From the NCBI GenBank assembly GCA_016867265.1, contig VGJW01000004.1, positions 1 through 64,000 on the forward strand: 64,000 nucleotides of DNA, in the 5' to 3' direction. Shown here one piece after another: positions 43,452 to 51,448 of the stretch. Both the position numbers and the translations under genes were made by a program. The notes under the pieces were generated by a model that searched no databases, had not been told where the DNA came from, and saw nothing but the letters and a program-made list of their open reading frames with translations. This DNA comes from Candidatus Tanganyikabacteria bacterium. GTDB lineage: Bacteria; Cyanobacteriota; Sericytochromatia; S15B-MN24; VGJW01. Every line of letters begins with the position of its first letter. Within the stretch, counting starts at the first letter, position 1.

Positions 43452-43480
43452 TGTATACGAAACAGGAAGCAGGTTGACAG
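43452..43480 (-). promoter_or_regulatory. Promoter of rpoD
   Basis: Minus strand CTGTCA (43475-43480), 17 bases, TATACA (43452-43457), four of six matches each. Its -35 interlocks with the plus-strand TTGACA at 43474-43479. Confidence 0.65.
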
Positions 43481-43502
43481 CGTGTTGTGACTGGCGGACA
43501 AT
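43474..43502 (+). promoter_or_regulatory. Promoter divergent from rpoD, toward the methyltransferase
   Basis: A perfect TTGACA (43474-43479), 17 bases, GACAAT (43497-43502, 4/6). Predicted start about 43509, leaving a leader of about 130 bases before the GTG at 43641. Confidence 0.65.
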
Positions 43503-43508
43503 CTGCTG

Positions 43509-43640
43509 CGATGGGCCTTGGCGGCGATGATGCTGGCGGGGATGCTTCAGGACCCGGTAGGCACTCCTACATTAGGTACTTCGGGTTCGGGATGCCATAC
43601 GTCATTCATATTTCTTTAAATCATTCTGGGCAGGCGACTT
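43509..43640 (+). ncRNA. Possible structured leader or small RNA between the divergent promoter and the methyltransferase gene
   Basis: GGACCCG (43550-43556) pairs with CGGGTTC (43582-43588) and encloses a second hairpin GTAGG-CACT-CCTAC (43557-43570), giving a stacked two-stem structure. The tail from 43598 to 43625 is AT-rich, unlike the rest of the window. No riboswitch family is recognised. A 5S rRNA-like string here was considered and rejected. Confidence 0.35.
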
Positions 43641-44486
43641 GTGGCATCGATCAAGGATGCCCTGCCCACGAATGTGTTATCGGCTCCGGGGCCCCTGGTC
43701 TTGCTTGATTCCGGAGAAAGCGTGCGGAAAGACCGAGAACCGTACGACGGCTATGCCGGCATCTATGACCGGACGGGCCAGGGACGCTTTGGCTTGCGTA
43801 TGCTGCTGTGGGCGCGCGATTACTGGGCCGGAGCGTGGCCCGAGTCCGTGGTGGACGTGGCATGTGGCACGGGCCAAGTGGCCGTTGCTCTGGCCCTGCG
43901 CGGCGTCCGGACGGCCGGCGTGGATCGCTCGGAGGCCATGCTGGCCCGAGCATCCGACCGGGCCGAGAGGGCTGGAGTCGACGTACCATGGGTCCGGTCG
44001 GATCTGGCCGAATGCCCCGATGTCCCCGGCATGCCGTTCGATGCGGCCACCTGCTTCTATGACGCCCTCAACACTTGCCTTACTGAATCCGGGCTGGAGC
44101 GCTGCCTCGCCGGCATCGCCCGCCTCGTGCGCCCGGGCGGGGAGCTGGTGATGGACATGATCACCGACCATGGCATCCGGGAGGTCTGGGGCCACGGTGT
44201 CGAGCTGCGGGAGGCAGCCGGCATCCTCGGCGTCTGGCGCTCCGACTGGCATGCCTCACGTCGCGTCGGCACGCTGGATCTGTCCTACTTCGTCCGCAGT
44301 CCGGACGACCACTGGAAGCGTTTCGACGAACACCATGAACATCGGGGCTGGGACCCCGTCGAAGTGGGTGCTGCGCTGGCCGCGACGGGCTGGGAGTTGC
44401 TCCGCACGACCGAGGGCCTCTCCCTCGATCCGCCGACAGCCGACAGCTATCGCGTCGTGTACGTCGCCCGGAGAAGAGGACCCTGA
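43641..44486 (+). CDS. Class I SAM-dependent methyltransferase
   Basis: 281 residues. Rossmann methyltransferase: YDGYAGIYDRTGQGRFG opens the domain, VVDVACGTGQVAVALALRG is motif I, GVDRSEAMLARASD motif II, and LVRPGGELVMD a post-IV motif. Residues 33 to the end form the enzyme; the substrate is unknown. GTG 43641 has AGG six bases upstream; the first 33 residues look weakly structured, so a later start (GTG at 43720) is possible. It ends in TGATG where a mini-ORF begins and is the head of the kinase module. Confidence 0.88.
   Translation: MASIKDALPTNVLSAPGPLVLLDSGESVRKDREPYDGYAGIYDRTGQGRFGLRMLLWARDYWAGAWPESVVDVACGTGQVAVALALRGVRTAGVDRSEAMLARASDRAERAGVDVPWVRSDLAECPDVPGMPFDAATCFYDALNTCLTESGLERCLAGIARLVRPGGELVMDMITDHGIREVWGHGVELREAAGILGVWRSDWHASRRVGTLDLSYFVRSPDDHWKRFDEHHEHRGWDPVEVGAALAATGWELLRTTEGLSLDPPTADSYRVVYVARRRGP
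44476..44480 (+). promoter_or_regulatory. Ribosome binding site of the six-codon mini-ORF
   Basis: GAGGA, five bases before ATG 44486. It is the only ribosome site near, and the kinase ATG 44503 has none of its own. Confidence 0.55.
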
Positions 44487-44506
44487 TGCCGGGTCGTGCG
44501 CGATGA
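44486..44506 (+). CDS. Six-codon mini-ORF (MPGRAR) coupling the methyltransferase and kinase genes
   Basis: ATG 44486-44488 shares its A with the methyltransferase stop; the ORF ends with TGA at 44504-44506, which overlaps the kinase ATG at 44503 in ATGA. With a strong ribosome site in front and none for the kinase, ribosomes would reach the kinase only after translating this mini-ORF. The peptide is basic. Whether the coupling is regulated cannot be seen. Confidence 0.45.
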   Translation: MPGRAR

Positions 44507-45918
44507 ACCCGGTGCTTGCCGCCCTTGTCGTCCTGCTGCTCGCCTTCCCCGGCCTCGCTGTCGCAGCCGTTTCCGACGGAGATCCCCTGGGCAGGGCGCT
44601 GGCCATGGAGGCCGACGGGCGTCCCGGCGAGGGCTTGGCGTTGCTGGAGAGGGAAGGCAGTGTGCGGCGAGGCACGGAGGGGGCCGCGCTGATCCTGTCC
44701 GCGGCACGTATGGCCCTTCGGGCGGGAGACGAGGACGAGGCACGCAGGCTCGCGGGCGCTGCCCTGCCCGTCGCAACGGGCAACGGACGGGTCGCGCTCG
44801 AGGCGGCGCGCATCCTGCGTTCGGCAGGGGCACATCGGGAGGCATTGGCACTGGCAGCCCGAGCGGCATCGACAGACCCCACCGTCCGTTTCGCAGCCCA
44901 GGAACTGCAATTCGACATCATGGCCACGCTGCCCGGACGGCCGGCTACGCCGGGTGCACCGGGCGTGGCCTCGGTCCTTGCCGGCGCACTGGCCCTGCTC
45001 GCCATCCGGGCCTATTGGCCCCGCACGCCCGGAACGCCAAGGCATGTCCCCGGCACACCGCTCGAACTCGGCCAGCAGGTCGGTGACTGGGTCGTGGAGC
45101 GCGCCGTCAGTCAAAGCCTGCACGCGCGGCTGTTCCGAGGCCGCCATGTCCGCAACGGCACGCGCGTGGCCATCAAGCAGGCGCTCGTCGGCGGTCGGTC
45201 GGACGACCCGGCCTGGGCAAGATTTCGCCAGGAGATGAACACCCTCGAGGCCATTGGCCGGGACGAACCGGGAATCCCGAGGCTCGCGGGCACCTTCGGT
45301 CACGACATCATCATCAACGCCTGGGTCGAAGGTGAGACATTCGAGGCACTGGCTGGCAGGATCGCGTGGGACGAGGCCCTGGACATGGGGATCGCGACGG
45401 CTCGGACCTTGGCGCGCCTGCACGCACGGGGCGTCGTCCACCGGGACATCAAGCCCGCCAACCTGATCCGCGAGCAGGCCACCGGTAGCCCCATGCTGCT
45501 CGACTTCGGCCTTGCCCGGCTGGCAGCGGGCGAAGGTCTGACCATCGATGCCGCCCTGCCAATGGGCACCTTCGGGTTCATGGCACCGGAACAGTTCGCC
45601 TCGGCAAGCCAGGCCGGCCCCGCAGCCGACCAGTATGGCCTGGCCTTGACCCTGTACTGGCTGCTCACGGGGCGGATGCCGGCAGAACCCTGGCTCGGCC
45701 CGCGCACTTTCCAATACGTTCCTGCGGAAGCATTCCTGCCCCCGCAGCCACCGGCGGCCATACCCGGAGGCGAGCAGCCTTCACCGGATCGCGTGGCGGC
45801 CATCGGGGTCGTCCTCGCCCGCGCGTGGCAGGAACGGGCCGACGACAGGTTTCCGGACCTCGGCGCCTTCGCCGATGCATTGGAGCGCATTCGTTCCACC
45901 GGTCCCCGCCGGGTGTAG
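44503..45918 (+). CDS. Membrane Ser/Thr protein kinase with extracytoplasmic N-terminal domain
   Basis: 471 residues. Signal-like hydrophobic N-terminus (about 1-22), a helical repeat domain (about 25-140, resembling TPR), one membrane segment (about 150-172, GVASVLAGALALLAIRA), then a Hanks-type kinase (about 195-450). Lys225 in RVAIKQAL, HRD (313-315) in VVHRDIKPANL, DFG (334-336), and APEQFA all intact, so the kinase should be active. The order, sensor first and kinase last, is the reverse of the usual PknB layout. It lacks its own ribosome site. The NERD-pseudokinase gene starts 34 bases after its stop. Confidence 0.92.
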   Translation: MNPVLAALVVLLLAFPGLAVAAVSDGDPLGRALAMEADGRPGEGLALLEREGSVRRGTEGAALILSAARMALRAGDEDEARRLAGAALPVATGNGRVALEAARILRSAGAHREALALAARAASTDPTVRFAAQELQFDIMATLPGRPATPGAPGVASVLAGALALLAIRAYWPRTPGTPRHVPGTPLELGQQVGDWVVERAVSQSLHARLFRGRHVRNGTRVAIKQALVGGRSDDPAWARFRQEMNTLEAIGRDEPGIPRLAGTFGHDIIINAWVEGETFEALAGRIAWDEALDMGIATARTLARLHARGVVHRDIKPANLIREQATGSPMLLDFGLARLAAGEGLTIDAALPMGTFGFMAPEQFASASQAGPAADQYGLALTLYWLLTGRMPAEPWLGPRTFQYVPAEAFLPPQPPAAIPGGEQPSPDRVAAIGVVLARAWQERADDRFPDLGAFADALERIRSTGPRRV

Positions 45919-45952
45919 GATCACAAGGTCCCCAACCTGACGGAGCCCCCCC

Positions 45953-47308
45953 TTGGCCGAGATCATCGTCTCAGGCGAACCTGCCAATGCCTTCGAGAAG
46001 ACGGTGGCCCGCACGCTGGGGCATCTGCCCGACCCCTGCAAGGTCCTCACGAACCTCGTGCTGCCCAGCACGCAGAGCCGCTTCACGAACATCGAGATTG
46101 ACGCGGTGGTCCTGACGCCCCATGCCGTCTACGTCATCGAGGTCAAGTACTGGCAAGGAGAGGTCGAGGGCCACATCAATCGCAAGCATTGGCTGGTCCA
46201 TCGCGAAGGCCTCTCTCCCCATCAGGTCGAGAACCCCCTGCAGCGAACCGAAGTCAAGGCCAAGACGGTCAACACGATTCTTTCCCGCTGGCATCCGGGC
46301 CTGATGGGTCGGCTGCCCACCCGGGCGATGGTTGTCCTCCCTCCCCATACGCCTACCCGGGTGGACAATCCCACGGAGATCGTCTTGCTGGGCATCGAGG
46401 ACCTGCTTCCCCGTATCCAGGCGGATGCCGACCGCCTTGCCCACGAGGCCCGGCCGGAACAGCTGCCCCAGATGGTGGCGCTTCTGGCGGGTGAAGCCCA
46501 GGCAGGACTGCCCGCCCTGCCCTTTTCGAACCTCAAGGTCGACAAGGTTCTGTCGCAGCATGCGCGACGCCAGGCCTTCGCCGTCACGAATACCCTCACG
46601 GGACGCAAGCTCTTCGTGCGCCGCGTGCCTGGTGACGTCAACCTGGCCCCCCGGGCCGCGGACCTCGCCCGGGCGCGCGCAATCCGGGAAGCACGCGCGA
46701 CCATCGACCTGCGGCATCCCGGAGTCATTCCCGTGCTCGACGTGCTCGAGGAGCAAGGGGACATCTATATCCTGGCTCCGTGGATCGAGGGCAGGCCGGT
46801 GCTGGATTGCGTGCCCCCCGGGGATGCGACGGCAGCCTGCCGCCATGTCCGCGATGCCGCGCGTGTCCTCGCCGAGGTCCATCGCATGCAGCATGGCCTC
46901 GTGCATCGGAGCCTGACACCCGATTGCCTGCTGGTCACCGAACAGGGCATCCGCATCACGGGCTTCGGACTGGCCCGCGTGGCAGGCGACCCGACCATCG
47001 TCTTCGCCGACCTGATCGAAGACGAGGCCCTGCCCTATCTCGCCCCCGAACTGCTGCAGCCCGGCGTGGGGGAGCCGGACCCCCGGACCGACATCCACGG
47101 CCTCGGAGCCATTCTCTACCACCTGCTCTCCGGCCGAGCCCCCGTACCGTTCGTATCGAGGGAGCCACCCGTGCCAATAGCGAGCCTCGTCGCGATTCCC
47201 GAGGGACTCGCCGCGCTCGTGGCCGAGGCCACCCACCCGATACCCGGGCGGCGCCACGCGACGATGGACGCCTTGGCAGAAGCCCTCGGGCCCTACGCCG
47301 GGGGCTGA
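45953..47308 (+). CDS. NERD domain fused to a pseudokinase
   Basis: 451 residues, no signal or membrane segment. N-terminal NERD (nuclease-related) domain, about 8-125, with Glu15, Asp50 (NIEIDAVVL), Glu63 and Lys65 (VIEVKYW), the set expected for a PD-(D/E)xK-type site. From about 200 to 445 a protein-kinase-like domain whose catalytic residues are lost: the VAIK Lys position reads FVRRV, HRD reads HRS (318-320) and DFG reads GFG (337-339); the surrounding folds (GLVHRSLTPDCLLV, LIEDEALPYLAPELLQP) are clear. TTG start with CGGAG eight bases upstream. It overlaps the convergent ABC-F gene by 16 bases. Confidence 0.9.
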   Translation: MAEIIVSGEPANAFEKTVARTLGHLPDPCKVLTNLVLPSTQSRFTNIEIDAVVLTPHAVYVIEVKYWQGEVEGHINRKHWLVHREGLSPHQVENPLQRTEVKAKTVNTILSRWHPGLMGRLPTRAMVVLPPHTPTRVDNPTEIVLLGIEDLLPRIQADADRLAHEARPEQLPQMVALLAGEAQAGLPALPFSNLKVDKVLSQHARRQAFAVTNTLTGRKLFVRRVPGDVNLAPRAADLARARAIREARATIDLRHPGVIPVLDVLEEQGDIYILAPWIEGRPVLDCVPPGDATAACRHVRDAARVLAEVHRMQHGLVHRSLTPDCLLVTEQGIRITGFGLARVAGDPTIVFADLIEDEALPYLAPELLQPGVGEPDPRTDIHGLGAILYHLLSGRAPVPFVSREPPVPIASLVAIPEGLAALVAEATHPIPGRRHATMDALAEALGPYAGG

Positions 47309-49203
47309 CCGGCAGCCTCGGCTTCCTCGGCGAGTTCCAGCCAACGGGCCTCGAGTACGGCCTGCTCCCCCTCGAGGCGCGCCATCTCGCGCGCGGCTTC
47401 CCCTGCGTCCGGCCCGGGAACTCCCAGTCGGGCGAGGCAGGCGGCAAGGCCGGTCTCGACAGAGGCAAGCGCCGCCTCGACCTCGGCAACGGCCCGGGCA
47501 TGCCGGAACGCATTGAAGCGAACCTTGGGCGCCTGCTCCCTGAAGAGCTGCTGCGCGGGGCGGGACACAACCGTTCCCGCGGCGGGGAGCACACCCTGAT
47601 CCATGTGCTGGAACACCCGATCCCACGCATCGCCGTCCTCCAGATGGCGAAGGACCGGTCCGGGCCAGACGAGGGCGTGGGTCGCCACGGCCCGCAGCAA
47701 CCAGCGATCGTGGGACGAGAAAACGACGGCACCCTCGAACTGACAAAGCGCCTCAGCCAGCACCTCCCGTGCCCCCAGATCGAGATGGTTCGTGGGCTCG
47801 TCCAGCAACAGGGCGTGACGCGGGGAGAGCAACATGGCCGCCAAGGCAAGCCGTGCCCGTTCACCGCCAGAGAGCACGCCCGTCTTGCGATCGGCAGCCT
47901 CCCCCCGGAACAGGAACTCGGCGAGCAAGTCCCGCACATCCTGAACCGTCCAACCATCGGGCGCGGTCTCCCAGACATGGTCGAAGACGGTCTGATCGGG
48001 ACGGCTGGGCAACGGCGCGTGCTGGGCCAGGTAGCCGTGCGCGACACCTGAAGCCCACGCGACTGAACCGGCTCTCGGCTGCTCTTCCCCGGCAAGCAGG
48101 CGCAACAAAGTCGACTTCCCGGTGCCGTTGGCGCCTACAAGCGCGAGGCGCATGCCGCGCTCGAGCACGAGGTCGAGCCCCTGGAACACCTCTCGATCTC
48201 CGTAGCCGTGCGCAAGGCCCACCACACGGAGCACTTCCCTCGGTGCGCCTGCTGCGTCGCCGAGGTCCAACCGCAGGCGGGGCCCCTCGGCCTTGGCACG
48301 CACGACGCGAACCTCCCGCTCGAGCGCGCGTTCTCGGCTGCGGGCCTGGCTGCTCCGGCGGGCGGACGCCCGGAACCGTTCGATGAAACGACGCACCCGC
48401 GCATGTTCGCGATCCTGACGATCGGCAGCTGCGTCAAGAGCGGCATCCTCGGCCTCCCGCAGGGCGAGGTGGCGCGTGTAGTTGCCGACCCAGTCCCGGA
48501 CCTCGCCACGATCGACCGCCGTGACGCGGGTCGCCACGGCATCAAGGAACGTCCGATCGTGGGAAACCACCACGAGCCCCCAAGGGCGTTCGACCAGATA
48601 CCGCTCGAGCCAGGCAATGGCCGCGACATCCAGATGGTTGGTCGGCTCGTCGAGCAGCAAGACCTCCGGTGCTCCGATGAGCAGCCTGCCAAGCGCGGCC
48701 TTGACCCGCCAACCGCCCGAGAAGGCATCCATCGGGCGCGTCAGATCCTCGGGCGCGAACCCCAGGCCGTGGGCGACGCGACCGACGCGTGCGTCGGCAG
48801 TGTGGCCCTCGAGGCGCTCGAAGAGCTGCTGCAGGCGCTCCTGCTCGTGGATGCCCTCATCCAGAGCGGCGCCCTTCGCCGTCTGCAGCTTCTCGGCAAC
48901 GGCTTCGAGCGCCGAGGCCGCTGCCCGGACCTCGGGCAGCCCATCCCAGAGGACTTCCGACAGGGTCCTGCGGCCCAGATCGGGCGGTTCCTGGGGCAGC
49001 CAGCCCAGGCGCCACTGGGCCGGAAACTCGACCCGTCCGCAATCCGGTTGATCCGTACCGGCCAGCAAGCGCAGAAACGTGGTCTTGCCCGCACCATTCG
49101 GACCGACGAGTGCCACCCGCTCGCCTGGCAACAGCCGCCACGTCACGCCATCAAGAATGACCCGCTCGCCGTAGCCGCGGTGGACGTCCCGTAGGGAAAG
49201 CAA
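47293..49203 (-). CDS. ABC-F family ATPase
   Basis: 636 residues, two ABC domains and no membrane segments, so an ABC-F translation factor rather than a transporter. First domain: Walker A GPNGAGKTT, signature FSGGWRVKAALGRLL, Walker B VLLLDEPTNHLD. Linker about 240-320 with coiled-coil REHARVRRFIERFR. Second domain: Walker A GANGTGKST, signature LSGGERARLALAAML, Walker B LLLDEPTNHLD. C-terminal extension with coiled coil (about 555-630). Members relieve ribosome stalling or protect from antibiotics; which is not determinable. TTG start 49203; it lies 13 bases after prmC. Confidence 0.95.
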   Translation of the reverse strand: MLSLRDVHRGYGERVILDGVTWRLLPGERVALVGPNGAGKTTFLRLLAGTDQPDCGRVEFPAQWRLGWLPQEPPDLGRRTLSEVLWDGLPEVRAAASALEAVAEKLQTAKGAALDEGIHEQERLQQLFERLEGHTADARVGRVAHGLGFAPEDLTRPMDAFSGGWRVKAALGRLLIGAPEVLLLDEPTNHLDVAAIAWLERYLVERPWGLVVVSHDRTFLDAVATRVTAVDRGEVRDWVGNYTRHLALREAEDAALDAAADRQDREHARVRRFIERFRASARRSSQARSRERALEREVRVVRAKAEGPRLRLDLGDAAGAPREVLRVVGLAHGYGDREVFQGLDLVLERGMRLALVGANGTGKSTLLRLLAGEEQPRAGSVAWASGVAHGYLAQHAPLPSRPDQTVFDHVWETAPDGWTVQDVRDLLAEFLFRGEAADRKTGVLSGGERARLALAAMLLSPRHALLLDEPTNHLDLGAREVLAEALCQFEGAVVFSSHDRWLLRAVATHALVWPGPVLRHLEDGDAWDRVFQHMDQGVLPAAGTVVSRPAQQLFREQAPKVRFNAFRHARAVAEVEAALASVETGLAACLARLGVPGPDAGEAAREMARLEGEQAVLEARWLELAEEAEAAGQPPA

Positions 49204-49216
49204 CCCGGTTCCGGAC

Positions 49217-50128
49217 TCAGACCTGTGCGGATCGGGCCAGGACCACCCGCTCGATGCCCGCGAGGTCGTGTCGCACCTGTACCGAAGGCCAGCCCTCGAG
49301 CAGGTCCATCACCCTCGGGGCCTGACCGGCCATGACCTCGAGCGCCAGCCATCCGCCGGGCTTGAGGACCTGCTCGACCTCGGCCACGAGGCGACGGATG
49401 AGGGCAAGACCGTCAAAGCCCCCGTCAAGGGCCATGCGCGGCTCGTAGTCCCGGACCTCGGGCTCCAGGCCCTCGATGTCGACTGAGGGTATGTAGGGCA
49501 GGTTCGCGACCACGTAATCGAAGACCCGCCCGCCGCCGACGACGGGTTCGAGCAGATCCCCCAGGACAAAGCGGAGACGATCGGCGACTCCCAGGCGCTC
49601 CGCGTTACAGCGCGCGCGTTCGAGTGCCTCGGGCGAGCAGTCGACACCCGTCCCCTCAAGGACGCGGATATAGTTGGCGAGGGTCACCAGGATGGCCCCG
49701 GAACCGGTCCCGACATCGAGCACCCTCGGCCCCGACTCCTGCGTTCCGGCATCCTCGACCAGATCAAGGACGGCCTCGACCAGAATTTCGGTTTCGGGCC
49801 TCGGGATCAGGACCGCCGCATCCACGGCGAAATCCAGCGACATGAACTCCTGGCTTCCGACAAGGTACTGGAAGGGCTCGCGCGCTTCGCGACGCTTCAG
49901 CAAGAGGTCGTAGGTCGTCCACTCTTCGGCGGTGATGGCCCGTGCCGTATTCAGGATGAGTTCGAGGCGTGCGAGGCCCGTGGCCCGCCCGAGCAGCAAG
50001 GAGGCCTCGAGGTCGGCAGAAGGCATGTCGAGGCGCCTCAGGCGGCGACTGCCGAGGCGCAAGGCGGAGCCCAGGTCGGGCGGAGGTAAGGTGGCCGTCA
50101 CAAGGCCTGTCATGTACCCCACACGCAC
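49217..50128 (-). CDS. prmC: Release-factor glutamine methyltransferase
   Basis: About 303 residues from GTG 50128 (ATG 50113 is an alternative). Methylates the GGQ glutamine of release factors; it directly follows prfA, its substrate gene, on the same strand. N-terminal helical domain (1-95), then the methyltransferase fold with VLIPRPETEILVEAVLDL, LDVGTGSGAILVTLA (motif I) and VVANLPYIPS. The catalytic tetrad reads NLPY (209-212) where NPPY is more common, a known minor variant, as Asn, Pro and Tyr are kept. Confidence 0.96.
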   Translation of the reverse strand: MRVGYMTGLVTATLPPPDLGSALRLGSRRLRRLDMPSADLEASLLLGRATGLARLELILNTARAITAEEWTTYDLLLKRREAREPFQYLVGSQEFMSLDFAVDAAVLIPRPETEILVEAVLDLVEDAGTQESGPRVLDVGTGSGAILVTLANYIRVLEGTGVDCSPEALERARCNAERLGVADRLRFVLGDLLEPVVGGGRVFDYVVANLPYIPSVDIEGLEPEVRDYEPRMALDGGFDGLALIRRLVAEVEQVLKPGGWLALEVMAGQAPRVMDLLEGWPSVQVRHDLAGIERVVLARSAQV

Positions 50129-50151
50129 CGGACCCTACCCGCCCGCCCGGG

Positions 50152-51261
50152 TTAGAATCCGGATTCCGCCGCCGTGAGGCGGGCCAGTTGCTCCGCCTGG
50201 TCCGCTGCGATCAAGGGTTCGATGACCATGTCCATCTCGCCGTTCAACAGATCGGACAAGGCATGGACCGTGAGCTTGATCCGGTGGTCGGACACCCTGT
50301 TCTCGGGAAAGTTGTAGGTCCTGATCCGCTCGGATCGATCGCCCGTGCCGACCTGGCTGCGACGCGCGGCCGCCTGCTCGTTGGCGGCGCGCTGGTCCTC
50401 GATGTCCTTGAGCCTCGTCCGCAACAGCAGCATGGCCTTCTCGCGATTCTGATGCTGGCTGCGTTCATCCTGGCAGGCCACCGCGAGGCCAGACGGCACA
50501 TGGGTGATGCGGACGGCCGTCTCGACCTTGTTGACGTTCTGGCCGCCGGCCCCCCCCGCGCGAAACGTATCGATCACGAGATCCTTGGGGTTGATGGTGA
50601 CGTCGACCTCCTCGGCTTCCGGCATGATGGCCACTGTCGCCGCCGAGGTATGGATGCGGCCGGAGGCTTCCGTCACGGGAACCCTCTGGACACGGTGAAC
50701 GCCGGATTCGTACTTCATCCGCGAGTAGACCCGGTCCCCCTTGATCGCGAGGATGGCCTCCTTGAAACCACCAAGGTCCATCTCGCTGACGCTCAGCAAC
50801 TCGACCTTCCAGCCACGGCCCTCCGCGTACATGCGGTACATGCGGACAAGGTCCCCGGCAAACAGCGCCGCCTCGTCGCCGCCAGTGCCGGCCCGGACCT
50901 CGAGGACGATATTCCGCTCGTCCATCGGGTCACGCGGCAGTAGCAGGATGGTGAGATGCTTCTCAAGGGCGTTCAGGCGACCTTCGAGATCGGCAATCTC
51001 GGCTTCCACCATCTCGCGCATGTCCGCGTCCTGCTCGGATCGACGAAGCTCGAGCGCCCCGTCCAACTGACGCCGAAGGTCTTGCCACGCCCCGTAGGAG
51101 TCGACCGTCTCCTCGAGTGAGGCGCGCGACTTGGCGTAGTCCCGGTAGCGACCGGCATCCGAAAGGACATCAGGATCGGCCATCAGGAGGCCCAGATCAT
51201 CGTAGGTCTTGACGATCCCGGCCAACTTCTCTTCCTGGAGGCGTTCCAGCATGGTGCCCAT
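50152..51261 (-). CDS. prfA: Peptide chain release factor 1
   Basis: About 369 residues from ATG 51261, which has GGGG four to five bases upstream; ATG 51279 adds six residues. Terminates at UAA and UAG. PVT tripeptide (195-197 in [16 protein letters not shown]) identifies RF1, and the GGQ loop is at 239-241 ([11 protein letters not shown]) in the peptidyl-transferase-reaching domain. [16 protein letters not shown] marks domain 2. It begins the minus-strand prfA-prmC-ABC-F run. Confidence 0.97.
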   Translation of the reverse strand: MGTMLERLQEEKLAGIVKTYDDLGLLMADPDVLSDAGRYRDYAKSRASLEETVDSYGAWQDLRRQLDGALELRRSEQDADMREMVEAEIADLEGRLNALEKHLTILLLPRDPMDERNIVLEVRAGTGGDEAALFAGDLVRMYRMYAEGRGWKVELLSVSEMDLGGFKEAILAIKGDRVYSRMKYESGVHRVQRVPVTEASGRIHTSAATVAIMPEAEEVDVTINPKDLVIDTFRAGGAGGQNVNKVETAVRITHVPSGLAVACQDERSQHQNREKAMLLLRTRLKDIEDQRAANEQAAARRSQVGTGDRSERIRTYNFPENRVSDHRIKLTVHALSDLLNGEMDMVIEPLIAADQAEQLARLTAAESGF

Positions 51262-51294
51262 GATACCCCGACGGGACATGGCCCGTGTCCCCGA

Positions 51295-51324
51295 TTGACG
51301 ACTTGGGGGAGGGGGTGGTAGCCT
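51295..51324 (+). promoter_or_regulatory. Promoter of tRNA-Gly
   Basis: TTGACG (51295-51300), 18 bases, TAGCCT (51319-51324); the predicted start is about 51331, a few bases before the tRNA. Confidence 0.45.
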
Positions 51325-51334
51325 TCCTTATCCC

Positions 51335-51406
51335 GCGGATGTAGTTCAGTGGTAGAACACAACCTTGCCAAGGTTGGGGTCGAGGGTTCGAATCCCTTCA
51401 TCCGCT
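51335..51406 (+). tRNA. tRNA-Gly, anticodon GCC
   Basis: Cloverleaf is complete: acceptor GCGGATG (51335-51341) pairs with CATCCGC (51399-51405), anticodon loop TTGCCAA reads GCC, and GGTTCGAATCC forms the T arm. The 3' CCA is not encoded (CTA follows the discriminator T), so a CCA-adding enzyme must complete it. Confidence 0.97.
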
Positions 51407-51448
51407 CTAACGGCCAATGCCTCGTCATTCATGGGGGGGCTTTTAACT

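Noticed and set aside
43560-43610. A 5S rRNA-like string (minus strand CATCCCGAACCCGAAGT)
   Set aside because: Resembles 5S loop C, but the flanks are AT-rich and cannot form 5S helices I-V.
45971-47746. A 591-codon minus-strand frame antisense to the NERD-pseudokinase gene
   Set aside because: Overlaps a well-supported NERD-kinase gene and has no domain; a GC-codon shadow.
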